A DNA stretch of 64,000 bases, taken from assembly GCA_023229135.1 (NCBI GenBank), contig JALNZT010000008.1, forward strand, positions 1 to 64,000, in the 5' to 3' direction. The DNA comes from Bacteroidales bacterium. Its GTDB lineage: Bacteria > Bacteroidota > Bacteroidia > Bacteroidales > F082. Below, piece by piece: positions 53,578-62,801 of the stretch. The notes beneath the pieces were generated by a model that saw only the letters and a list, made by a program, of their open reading frames with translations, was not told the DNA's origin and ran no database searches. A program made the translations under genes and the position numbers. Position 1 is the stretch's first letter. Each line of letters opens with the position of its first letter.

Positions 53578-56541
53578 CTAACTTCCGTGTTCGCTGTTTT
53601 CAATGGCTTGATAGAATAACTCATGGATTTTGGTCCTGATATTCAACTTCATCAATTGTGGATTAGCACTGTCAGGATGAACTCTGTTTGATAAAAACAC
53701 GACGATCAACTCGTGTTCAGGATCAGCCCAGGCAAATGTTCCGGTGAAGCCGGTATGTCCAAAACTATTATTTGAAGCACTTTTCCCGGGTGTGCGGTAT
53801 TTGTAATTCGGGTCAACGGGAGGCATATCGAAACCGACTCCCCGGCGGTTATCCTGTTTTTTGTAACGTGCTGTAGCAAAATATTTTATGGTTTCAGGTT
53901 TAAGATATTGGATCTCGTTAAAGCTACCTCCATCCATAAAAAGCTGCATCAAAAATGCTGTTTCAGTTGCGGTGGAAAATAGTCCGGCATGGCCCGAAAC
54001 ACCGCCCAACATCGCCGCTCCCTGATCATGTACATCACCGCGGAGAAGTTGCTGTCTGAACGTCATATCAAGTTCGGTAGGTGCTATGCTGTCTGGCGGA
54101 AAACGATTGAGCGGTAGAAAAAGCGTATGCGTGAGACCCATCGGCTCATAAAAATTTGTCGATAGATAGCGTTCAAAAGCCTGATTGGTAATTAGTTCAA
54201 CAATTTGAGGCATGAAATAATATCCAATGTCACTGTAGCGGTATTCCTTTTTCTTGAGCTTACTATCTGCAATTTGTTGAAAAATAAGATTCTTGAAATA
54301 TTTGTTCATATACAAGTTGTTGGCCACCCGAAAAGGAAACTCAATATCAGGATTAACTTTGTAAACCGAAAGCATTGGACCATTTGGCGAAATGGTTTCC
54401 AAGTAGAATGGAATCCAGCCGTCGAAACCAGATTGATGCGTTAAGATCTCCTCAATCCGAATATTGCTTTTAGTGGTTTTCGTCAGGTAAGGGAAAAACT
54501 TTCCAAGTGAATCATCAAGCGAAAGCAACTTGTCTTCATAAAGTTTCATCAGGGCGGGTACAGTAGCCAAAATCTTTGTCAGTGAAGCCAAATCGTATAA
54601 GGTATTGTCTTTCACTGGCTCTATATTATCGTAGGTGAGGTAGCCGAAATTCTTTTTATAAATCATCACGCCCTTATGCAGCGCTACAATTTGACAGCCT
54701 GGGTATGCCTTACGGCTGATGCCATCGCGTGCGATAGAATCTATTTCGCGGGTATATTTGTTTTCAATAAAACCCTGAATCAGGTTGCTCTGGCTCACAT
54801 AAGGCGCGAGCATAATGCCCTGACCAAGTTTGTAGTTAGCATTGACATTCACAGGTAGTTTTCCGCCAAAACTAAGTTTGCCCATAATGGCTTTTGCAGC
54901 AGATTGCTGGGCTTCAACTTTGTCTTGATAAGCCAGAACAACGGCTGCGGTTTTTTTAGTTTTTTCAAAAAAATCAAGTGCGTACGGACTGGCGAACAAA
55001 GTCAAGATAACATCAGTCTTTGCGGAAAGTTTGTTATAAAACGCGATGTGATCTGCCTTAATTCCATATTTACGTGCTGCCAAAATATTGGTATTTTGCA
55101 CACTGACGATGACTAAATCATAGCTTTCTAAATTTTTTAAGAGCGTGTTTTTTTGTTGTTCACCTAAATTTTCAGGAAGCACAAAATGAATAGCATCCAG
55201 CCCTAAAGTGTTGAGGCTGCGCTGAAAAGTTCCAGTTTCAGAAAGTCCTATCGCCAAGGTAGCCACTTTTTTATCGCTCAGGTTGGCAGCAAGCAAAGGA
55301 ATAATTGCCTGCTCATTATCAAGCAATGTAACAGCATGATTAAAAAGCTCTTGCACCAGTAATTTGTATTCAGTTTTGTGCAAATCCTCCATCAAAGCTT
55401 CCGGAAAGACCGGACGGTATTGGTGCAGACCAGCCCTGTATTTGTACTTCAGTATCTTCCGGCAACTTTCTTCCACACGTTTTTTTACCAGCGAGTCGCG
55501 CATTGCCGCATCACGGATTGCTGCAACCGCTGCCGGGATATTTTCAGGCAACAACAAAATATCATTACCTGCCATCAAGGCATTGAGCGATACATTTTGA
55601 TGCTCAACATGGGCCGTAGCACCTTTCATATCAAGGGCGTCCGTAATAACAAGCCCGCTAAAACCCATTTGCTTTTGTAACAAATCAGTAACAATATTAT
55701 AAGAAAGCGAAGACGAGAGATTGTGACTTTCGGCCAATGCCGACATATATAAATGCCCCACCATAACAGCTTGAATGCCCGTATCAATCAGATGTTGAAA
55801 AGGAATAAGAGCACCCGCTTTCAGCTCGTCTAAGGCTTCGTCAACCACCGGAAGTGTATAATGCGAATCGGTTTGGGTGTTTCCGTGGCCGGGGAAATGT
55901 TTTACTGACGGAATGATGCCATTTTGCTGCAATGCCAACCCATAAGCCGCGGATTTTATTCCTACCTCATGCGGATCTTCGCCAAAGCTGCGCATGCCTA
56001 TCACCGGATTTTGAGGATTACTGTTGATATCCGCCACAGGTGCAAAATTTACATGAATGCCCATACGCTTGCATTGTTCAGCGATTTGAGCGCCCATCTT
56101 CGCTATCAGGCTATTATCCTGAACAGCGCCCAGCGTCATTTGCAGCGGATAAGAAATCGTATTGTTGACACGCATCCCAAGACCCCATTCGCCGTCTATG
56201 GCAACCATCAGTGGTGTTTGCGCCATCTGCTGCCAGCGATTGGTTTGGATAAGCTGCGCACGCGCGTCACCTTTAAAAAAAGTGACACCACCGATATTAT
56301 AAAGCCGGACATAAGCGTCAATCTGATCGTTATAAGGCTTTCCGGATTGGTTAGCACGCACGTTAAGTAACTGACCCACACGCTGCTCCGAGCTAAGACT
56401 CCGAAACACAGAATCAACCCATTGCGTTTCTGACTGAGCCTGAATAGGCACTATGTTTATCAACATAAACAGCGCAATACTAACCGTTTTAAACAGGATT
56501 GAAGTCGTTTTTATGAAAAAATTCGTATCAGTATATATCAT
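53578..56541 (-). CDS. GH3 beta-N-acetylhexosaminidase fused to a serine hydrolase (beta-lactamase fold)
   Basis: This 987-residue exported protein has a signal peptide, then a GH3 NagZ-like domain (about 40-390) with KHFPGHGNTQTDSHYTLPVV (near 211-230, catalytic Asp-His dyad) and the nucleophile Asp in ITDALDMKG, then a GH3 C-terminal domain, and a beta-lactamase-like domain (about 605-975) with SLTK (about 651), YSD and HTG (about 929). NagZ removes GlcNAc from peptidoglycan fragments; the second domain resembles D-aminopeptidase or penicillin-binding-type hydrolases. The fusion is common in Bacteroidota. It lies 8 bp after the TlpA gene. Confidence 0.92.
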   Translation of the reverse strand: MIYTDTNFFIKTTSILFKTVSIALFMLINIVPIQAQSETQWVDSVFRSLSSEQRVGQLLNVRANQSGKPYNDQIDAYVRLYNIGGVTFFKGDARAQLIQTNRWQQMAQTPLMVAIDGEWGLGMRVNNTISYPLQMTLGAVQDNSLIAKMGAQIAEQCKRMGIHVNFAPVADINSNPQNPVIGMRSFGEDPHEVGIKSAAYGLALQQNGIIPSVKHFPGHGNTQTDSHYTLPVVDEALDELKAGALIPFQHLIDTGIQAVMVGHLYMSALAESHNLSSSLSYNIVTDLLQKQMGFSGLVITDALDMKGATAHVEHQNVSLNALMAGNDILLLPENIPAAVAAIRDAAMRDSLVKKRVEESCRKILKYKYRAGLHQYRPVFPEALMEDLHKTEYKLLVQELFNHAVTLLDNEQAIIPLLAANLSDKKVATLAIGLSETGTFQRSLNTLGLDAIHFVLPENLGEQQKNTLLKNLESYDLVIVSVQNTNILAARKYGIKADHIAFYNKLSAKTDVILTLFASPYALDFFEKTKKTAAVVLAYQDKVEAQQSAAKAIMGKLSFGGKLPVNVNANYKLGQGIMLAPYVSQSNLIQGFIENKYTREIDSIARDGISRKAYPGCQIVALHKGVMIYKKNFGYLTYDNIEPVKDNTLYDLASLTKILATVPALMKLYEDKLLSLDDSLGKFFPYLTKTTKSNIRIEEILTHQSGFDGWIPFYLETISPNGPMLSVYKVNPDIEFPFRVANNLYMNKYFKNLIFQQIADSKLKKKEYRYSDIGYYFMPQIVELITNQAFERYLSTNFYEPMGLTHTLFLPLNRFPPDSIAPTELDMTFRQQLLRGDVHDQGAAMLGGVSGHAGLFSTATETAFLMQLFMDGGSFNEIQYLKPETIKYFATARYKKQDNRRGVGFDMPPVDPNYKYRTPGKSASNNSFGHTGFTGTFAWADPEHELIVVFLSNRVHPDSANPQLMKLNIRTKIHELFYQAIENSEHGS

Positions 56542-56549
56542 GGGGGGAG

Positions 56550-57941
56550 TTAGTTTTTCTCTTGTTTTTTTTCTACAAAAAGCTGCAATTCTTTCAGGCC
56601 GGAAGGTTTCGACACGATTTCCTGCTTTTGATTCAGCACGAATAAGCTTGGCGTACCAAAAATGTTGTAAGCCTTTGCCATCGGGCTTTCCCAGCCTAAG
56701 CCGTCATTTAGGTGAATCCAGTCGTAATTTTCGGTTTCAACAAAATCGTGAAGTTGCTGATCATTTTTACTCAAAATGACAGAAACAAGCTGATAATCGG
56801 GATTGTGAGCCATAAATTCTTTCAATTTTGGCAGCATATCCAGGCAATGCGGACAAGTAATTGACCAAAAAACCAACAAGGTGTAGGGCTTTTTAATTTG
56901 TGCAAGAGAAAATTCCTCTCCCTTATAGTCTTCACTGATGAGATCAGGAGCTTTGGTACCAATAAGTGTGCTTCTGAAAGGCCCTACAATCTGCTCCAGC
57001 TTCATCAAGCTTTCGGTTTCCATGCACACGTCGCCAAAATGTGGCAAGCTGCTGATGAAATCGGTTACAGCAGGCAAGCCAAGATGTGCAAAGCCATTGA
57101 TCATATATTCCAGCACAAAAATATACATGGTTTCGTTAACCGATGCATACTCAAAAAGCCGGTCGAGGCCTTTGATAAACTCAAATTGTACCGCCTGCAT
57201 CGACTGATCTTCAGCTTGATAAAGTGATAAAAAATCAATCATTTTTAGTGTCAGGACATTGCTGCGGATAAGTAAGGTATCGCCGAAGTCCGTTTGCGCA
57301 AAAAATTTGTCTTTCATATTTTCGCGCTGTGCTACAAAATCAGCTTCAAGATTGATTTTCGGACGCATATCGGTTTTGATATATAAAGCCGCCAGGCTAT
57401 TGGGATATTGATCTATCCATGAATTTGCATGCTGAAAAAGCAATTGCTGCAAGCTATCAAACTCCTGAACGGCAGCACTATGGAAAGCTGAAGGCTGTTC
57501 ATAATCACTGATCACCGGCTTGAGCAGGCTTTGCAGGTAAAACACCTTATCGCGCAACATGATATACTCGCTCCAAGCCTTATTATCAATTGATTGGATA
57601 AACTGTAGGCTGCCTTTTGACCGTGGATCGTCGGTTACAAACTGCACGGGCTCCTTGTTAAACAAAATTGTCAGGCTATTGCCTAACGGTGTAGTAATCT
57701 GATACATGCCTGGCGCACCAACGGTTTCAAATTGAAAGCTACCTGAAATATCTGTTAAAACAGAATCGATGGCCAATTTTTGATCACCACGAATTACTTC
57801 AAGCTTAATCAGCTGATTACCAAATCCCTGTATAGTTCCTGAAATCGTTTGCTGTGCCAATAGGACAGGTGGCGTGCTTATCAGTAATAAAAAAGCAAGG
57901 CAAAAGGATTTTATTCTGTCGGTACTCATAAAAGTCATCAT
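56550..57941 (-). CDS. TlpA-like thioredoxin with DUF4369/DUF5106-type domains
   Basis: This 463-residue exported protein has a signal peptide (LAFLLLISTPPVLLAQ). An N-terminal beta domain (about 28-115: ISGTIQGFGNQLIKLEVIRGD) is followed by a helical middle region (about 125-320) and a C-terminal thioredoxin domain with the active site WSITCPHCLDML (CPHC, near 360) and KAYNIFGTPSLFVL. It probably reduces or isomerises disulfides in the periplasm. It is the first gene of the six-gene operon; a TATCTTTG element at 57963-57956 lies 15 nt before the first ATG. Further ATGs occur at 57938 and 57929. Confidence 0.88.
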   Translation of the reverse strand: MMTFMSTDRIKSFCLAFLLLISTPPVLLAQQTISGTIQGFGNQLIKLEVIRGDQKLAIDSVLTDISGSFQFETVGAPGMYQITTPLGNSLTILFNKEPVQFVTDDPRSKGSLQFIQSIDNKAWSEYIMLRDKVFYLQSLLKPVISDYEQPSAFHSAAVQEFDSLQQLLFQHANSWIDQYPNSLAALYIKTDMRPKINLEADFVAQRENMKDKFFAQTDFGDTLLIRSNVLTLKMIDFLSLYQAEDQSMQAVQFEFIKGLDRLFEYASVNETMYIFVLEYMINGFAHLGLPAVTDFISSLPHFGDVCMETESLMKLEQIVGPFRSTLIGTKAPDLISEDYKGEEFSLAQIKKPYTLLVFWSITCPHCLDMLPKLKEFMAHNPDYQLVSVILSKNDQQLHDFVETENYDWIHLNDGLGWESPMAKAYNIFGTPSLFVLNQKQEIVSKPSGLKELQLFVEKKQEKN

Positions 57942-58110
57942 TAGTATTCAGGCAACAAAGATAATGTTTCGGCGCAACCTGAATGTTTAGAAGCTAAGAG
58001 AATGTTTTTCTTCCACCTCTTGCTTTTGCAATCATTAAATTTCTAATTTTAACCTTTTATTAACAGCAAATAGAATCCAAAACCAATTCGTTGCTCTAAA
58101 AAATAGTAAC

Positions 58111-61100
58111 ATGAAAACAATTCTTCGTCCAGTAATTTGGTTATTTCCAATGCTTTATCTGTTGACAAGCTTTTCCCTTTGGGCACAAACGCCAAGTATT
58201 TCACCCAAATCTTTACAATTTAATCTGTTTGATCAACACATGATTGAAGGCCGTTTTCAGCTTTTGGCCGCACTTAAAGTGCATCCGCAACTGGATTTTG
58301 AGGTTTCGGAAACTGCCGGAACAATTGTTATTAAAGGCGACCCGGGTATGGATTCGCAAAAGACTGTTATCGTTTTTGAGCAATTACAAAATCAGCTTGA
58401 GGAGCAATTTAATCAGCTTTCAAAATACGAACTGGCCGATGCTGCAGAGCAATGGAAGTCGCAACTCAGCAAGCAAATCATCGATTTCGCATTGGCAGAT
58501 CAACAAAATTTACGTGGTGATTTTTGTGCCGAGTCTGATCCATTTTGCACGGGAGAGATTTACAGTTTCCCCGCCGGGGTAAATAATGGGACAGCCGAGC
58601 CAGGGCCAAACTACGGATGTTTAACTACCACGAAAAATCCTGTTTGGTATCATATGCGCATTTTGCAGGCCGGAAATATCACCATTCAAATGGTCGGCAC
58701 CAAAACAACAGGCGGCAATCTTGATATTGATTTCGCCCTTTGGGGTCCCTATAGTGATCCTGTAACTCCCTGTCCTGGAAGTCTTACTGCAAACTGCACC
58801 TCCTGCCCCAGCAATACAAGTAACGGTAATTTCTACCCTTCCGGAAACCTGCATGATTGCAGCTATTCAGCTGGAAATATCGAAAATGCCCATATCTCCA
58901 ATGGTCAAGTTGGTCAGTATTATATTTTACTTATTACCAATTACGCAAACGTGGCAGGCAATATTACGTTTCAAAAAACTGCAGGCACGGGCGAAACAGA
59001 TTGCTCTATTGTACCTCCGCCAATTGGTAGCAACAGCCCGGTTTGCGTAGGCGAAACTTTGCAATTATACGCGGATAACGTTCCAGGAGCTTCCTATTCA
59101 TGGACAGGGCCAAATGGCTTTACTTCTACCCAACAAAATCCAGTGATCAACAATGCAACAATGGCTCATGCAGGTGTTTACAGCTTGATTATCACTGTTG
59201 GCGCCAGCCAAAGCGATCCTGTTACAATAGAAGTAGTTGTAAATCCAAAGCCAATTCCTGATTTCAGCTATACAACAGCTTGTTTTGGCGAAGAAACCGT
59301 GTTTACAGACCTTTCAACAGTGAATCCACCAAGTGCTTCCATTACTGCCTGGCATTGGGCTTTTGGCGATGGCACCGAATCGAATCTCCAAAACCCGAGC
59401 CACACGTATGCGGTAGCGGGAAATTATCAGGTTACGCTAACTACCTATACCGGGCAGGCGCAGTGTGCCCAAGACATCACCAAGCAGGTGATGGTAAAAA
59501 TGGCTGCCACCGTAAATGCCGGCCAGGATCAAACAATATTTAACGGCTGGACTGCAGCATTGGCAGGCACTGCAAACGGCGGATCAGGTAATTACAGCAT
59601 CCAATGGACACCGGCAAACCTGTTACAAAACCCGACAAGTCTGCAAACCAATACCTTACCGCTTACTGCAACCAAAACTTTCACACTTACAGTCACTGAT
59701 AATTCCGGAGGATGCGTAAATGAAGACCAAGTTGTTATCATTGTTCAAGGTGCAGTTTTCGCCATCAATGCCACTGCGGGAGACGAAAATATTTGCCCCG
59801 GCGAATCCACTCAGCTCCATGCCAATGCAACAGGCGGTTCAGGTAATTATACCTATTCCTGGACGAGTAATCCGACAGGTTTTACATCCAACGTAGCTAA
59901 TCCAACGGTAAGTCCTGCTGTCAACACCACCTATTTGCTCAGTGTTTTTGACGGTCAAAACACACTTACCGATGAGGTATTTGTGCAAGTTGGCCCCGTG
60001 TCAACATCCCATGCAGGAAATGACCAAACCATCACCACCGGCTGGACAACACAACTTAACGGCAGTGTTGAAGGCGGTTCAGGAAACATTACTATAAACT
60101 GGCAACCGGCCAATAAGCTGGAAGTCAATAACATATTGAATCCAACGACTTTAGCACTTGATAACACGACTGTTTTCACGCTGACGATAACCGATAATAT
60201 AAGTGGTTGCGTAACTTCCGATCAGGTTACAATCTATACTACCGGTGGCGTTTTAAGCGTGAATGCTACGGCTAATCCGGCCACAATTTGCGCCGGAGAA
60301 AGCAGCACATTGAATGCCACTGCCTCTGGAGGATCAGGTAATTACACTTATTTATGGACCACCGTCCCGCCATCATCCTGGCAGGCTACAACGGCTCAGG
60401 TCAGCGTAAATCCAATAACAAGCACCACTTATAATATTGTATTGAATGACGGTCAAAACATCGTTGAAGATCAAGTTACCCTAACAGTTGGCGTAGTTAC
60501 CGTTGCCAATGCAGGCCCTGACATTACCATTCCGGAAAACACCACAACGCAACTGCAAGGCAGTGTTAGCGGCGGCTCGGGAAGCTATAGTGTGCTTTGG
60601 TCGCCAGCTGCTAAACTGGTTAACGCAACAGTGCTTCAGCCTCAAACGCTGGCTTTAATGGAAACTCAAATCTTTGAGTTAAAGGTTACGGATAATGCAT
60701 CGGGCTGCTTCACCGAAGACGAAATGACGGTTATTGTTTCGGGAGCAGTACTTGCTGCTAATCCCACTGCAAATCCTGCCTTTGTCTGCCCCGGCGAAAG
60801 CTCCCAACTGAACGCTAACGCCACCGGCGGTAGCGGAAATTATAGCTATTCCTGGACTTCTAACCCATCAGGATTCAACAGCCAAGAGGCCAATCCGGAA
60901 GTGACATCAGCAGTAACGACTACCTATAATTTAAGTGTTTCCGATGGCGAAAACCAGGTTCAAGGCTCCGTCACAGTAACGGTTGGTGCGCTTTCTATTG
61001 CTGACGCCGGCCTCGACCAAGAAATTGATTATGGTTGGACTACCATGCTAGCCGGATCAGTAAGTGGTGATCAGAATTACACTTTTAGCTGGATACCCGC

Positions 61101-62532
61101 CAACTTCCTCAGCAATCCAGAATCCCTCACGCCTACTACGGTTCCGCTTCAGCAAAACCGAACTTTCACGCTAAATGTTAGCAATGTAAGCTCCGGCTGC
61201 TCCACCAGCGATCAGGTGCAAATCAATATCACCGGTGGGCCACTCGGCGTTCAAGTTACTGCGGATGCCAATGTCATTTGTTCGGGAACGCAGGTTCAGC
61301 TCACCGCCAATACCTTTGGCGGATCAGGTGAATATACCTACAGCTGGAGCTCGTCGAATACAACTTTCACTTCCACTTTACCTAATCCAGTGGTGGAACC
61401 AATGGTTTCAACCACTTTTACGCTTGTGGTTTCCGATGGCATGAACAGTGCGCAGGATCAGATCACCATTACTGTAAATCCGTCGCCTGTAGCCAATGCA
61501 GGTGCAAATCAGGTGATAAACGTGGGCACCTATACAACACTTAATGGTAGCGCAACAGAAGGCAGCGGCAACTTTATCTATATATGGTCTCCTGCTGATT
61601 CCTTGCAATATCCTGAAGTCGGGTTTTTACAGCCACGGCCACAGACCAAACTACTTTATGAAACCACCAGCTTTACGCTAAACGTGAACGACCTGAATGG
61701 CTGTACTGATGTAGCCACAACCACTGTAATAACCGGTGGCGATCAGTTAGACGTTTTTGTGGAAGCTGACGATATGACCCTTTGTCTGGGCGAAAGCACT
61801 ACACTTCACGCAACTGCTTTTGGCGGTGGCAGTAACGCTTACAGCTATTCTTGGACGGCTAACAATTCGAGCTGGCAATCTACACAAGTAAATCCTTTGG
61901 TGACACCTGAAAGCAACACCACTTATCAGGTGGTTGTTCATGATGGCTTCTCGAATGTAAGCGGAGAAATTTATATTCAGGTGAAACCGCTACCGCAGAT
62001 AGATATCGTCCCGCCAGGATTTGCAGTTACCGACAACACCATTTTCGTATGCGTGCGCGACAGCGTAATTTTAAATGCAGGGCCAAACCTAAATTATCTT
62101 TGGATGAACGGGGCGGTTACCCAAAAACAAAAAGCCTCAACCAATGGCAATTGGATTGATGTGCAGGAATGGTCGATTGAAGTTACAGACCCGCAAACGG
62201 GATGTAAAAACCAGGATGATTTGATTGTGTTTTTTGACTTTAACACTTGCAATATCGGACTGGAAGAAGCAATCCATAGCCATCAATTAAATATTTACCC
62301 CAATCCAGGTACCGGACAGTATCAACTGGTATTTAAGGACTTGGAGGCAAAAATAAGCTTAATCGTTATGGCTTCCGATGGTCGGTTTGTGCTGCGTCAG
62401 GATCAGTTGCAGCTGAACAAAGCAGGAACAGCACTTCAGCTTGATTTAACCAATCAGCCTGATGGCTTATACTTTTTAAACATCACTGATGGACATAAAA
62501 TGATTTCCCGCAAACTTTTGAAAGCGCGATAA
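58111..62532 (+). CDS. Giant T9SS surface protein with PKD and five tandem repeat pairs
   Basis: This 1473-residue protein has a signal peptide (MLYLLTSFSLWAQ), an N-terminal region of about 350 residues with paired cysteines (FCAESDPFCTGEIYSFPAGVN), an Ig-like domain (NSPVCVGETLQLYADNVPGAS), and a PKD domain (WHWAFGDGTESNLQNPSHTYAVAGNYQV). Five repeats of about 165 residues follow from about 470 to 1290. Each joins an A part (NAGQDQTI...WTPANLL) and a B part (CPGESTQLHANATGGSGNY). A Por sorting domain ends it (YPNPGTGQYQLVF). The role may be adhesion. A related gene follows 270 bp downstream. Confidence 0.88.
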   Translation: MKTILRPVIWLFPMLYLLTSFSLWAQTPSISPKSLQFNLFDQHMIEGRFQLLAALKVHPQLDFEVSETAGTIVIKGDPGMDSQKTVIVFEQLQNQLEEQFNQLSKYELADAAEQWKSQLSKQIIDFALADQQNLRGDFCAESDPFCTGEIYSFPAGVNNGTAEPGPNYGCLTTTKNPVWYHMRILQAGNITIQMVGTKTTGGNLDIDFALWGPYSDPVTPCPGSLTANCTSCPSNTSNGNFYPSGNLHDCSYSAGNIENAHISNGQVGQYYILLITNYANVAGNITFQKTAGTGETDCSIVPPPIGSNSPVCVGETLQLYADNVPGASYSWTGPNGFTSTQQNPVINNATMAHAGVYSLIITVGASQSDPVTIEVVVNPKPIPDFSYTTACFGEETVFTDLSTVNPPSASITAWHWAFGDGTESNLQNPSHTYAVAGNYQVTLTTYTGQAQCAQDITKQVMVKMAATVNAGQDQTIFNGWTAALAGTANGGSGNYSIQWTPANLLQNPTSLQTNTLPLTATKTFTLTVTDNSGGCVNEDQVVIIVQGAVFAINATAGDENICPGESTQLHANATGGSGNYTYSWTSNPTGFTSNVANPTVSPAVNTTYLLSVFDGQNTLTDEVFVQVGPVSTSHAGNDQTITTGWTTQLNGSVEGGSGNITINWQPANKLEVNNILNPTTLALDNTTVFTLTITDNISGCVTSDQVTIYTTGGVLSVNATANPATICAGESSTLNATASGGSGNYTYLWTTVPPSSWQATTAQVSVNPITSTTYNIVLNDGQNIVEDQVTLTVGVVTVANAGPDITIPENTTTQLQGSVSGGSGSYSVLWSPAAKLVNATVLQPQTLALMETQIFELKVTDNASGCFTEDEMTVIVSGAVLAANPTANPAFVCPGESSQLNANATGGSGNYSYSWTSNPSGFNSQEANPEVTSAVTTTYNLSVSDGENQVQGSVTVTVGALSIADAGLDQEIDYGWTTMLAGSVSGDQNYTFSWIPANFLSNPESLTPTTVPLQQNRTFTLNVSNVSSGCSTSDQVQINITGGPLGVQVTADANVICSGTQVQLTANTFGGSGEYTYSWSSSNTTFTSTLPNPVVEPMVSTTFTLVVSDGMNSAQDQITITVNPSPVANAGANQVINVGTYTTLNGSATEGSGNFIYIWSPADSLQYPEVGFLQPRPQTKLLYETTSFTLNVNDLNGCTDVATTTVITGGDQLDVFVEADDMTLCLGESTTLHATAFGGGSNAYSYSWTANNSSWQSTQVNPLVTPESNTTYQVVVHDGFSNVSGEIYIQVKPLPQIDIVPPGFAVTDNTIFVCVRDSVILNAGPNLNYLWMNGAVTQKQKASTNGNWIDVQEWSIEVTDPQTGCKNQDDLIVFFDFNTCNIGLEEAIHSHQLNIYPNPGTGQYQLVFKDLEAKISLIVMASDGRFVLRQDQLQLNKAGTALQLDLTNQPDGLYFLNITDGHKMISRKLLKAR

Positions 62533-62801
62533 ATTTTATTACCGTAAACGATTCAATTTAAAAAGCTTATAATAAACACTTTACAGCCTTTTGCGATGAG
62601 TGATTGGGTGGATTATCAGTTACGGAATACTAAACTTATTCACAGCTATTTTATTTTTTGCGGGGTTAATCACAACAAAATTTGTAATTTCCCGCCCTGA
62701 AAAAGGATGTCTGAATTTTCTAATACAGTTTTCTAACTTTATTGGAACGAAAAAAAATATTTTCGTTTCAATTATAGTATAAAACGCATGAAATTATAGC
62801 T

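Noticed and set aside
62600..62782. 60-codon hydrophobic frame between the two PKD genes
   Set aside because: No family and an AT-driven hydrophobic composition; likely the promoter region of the second gene.
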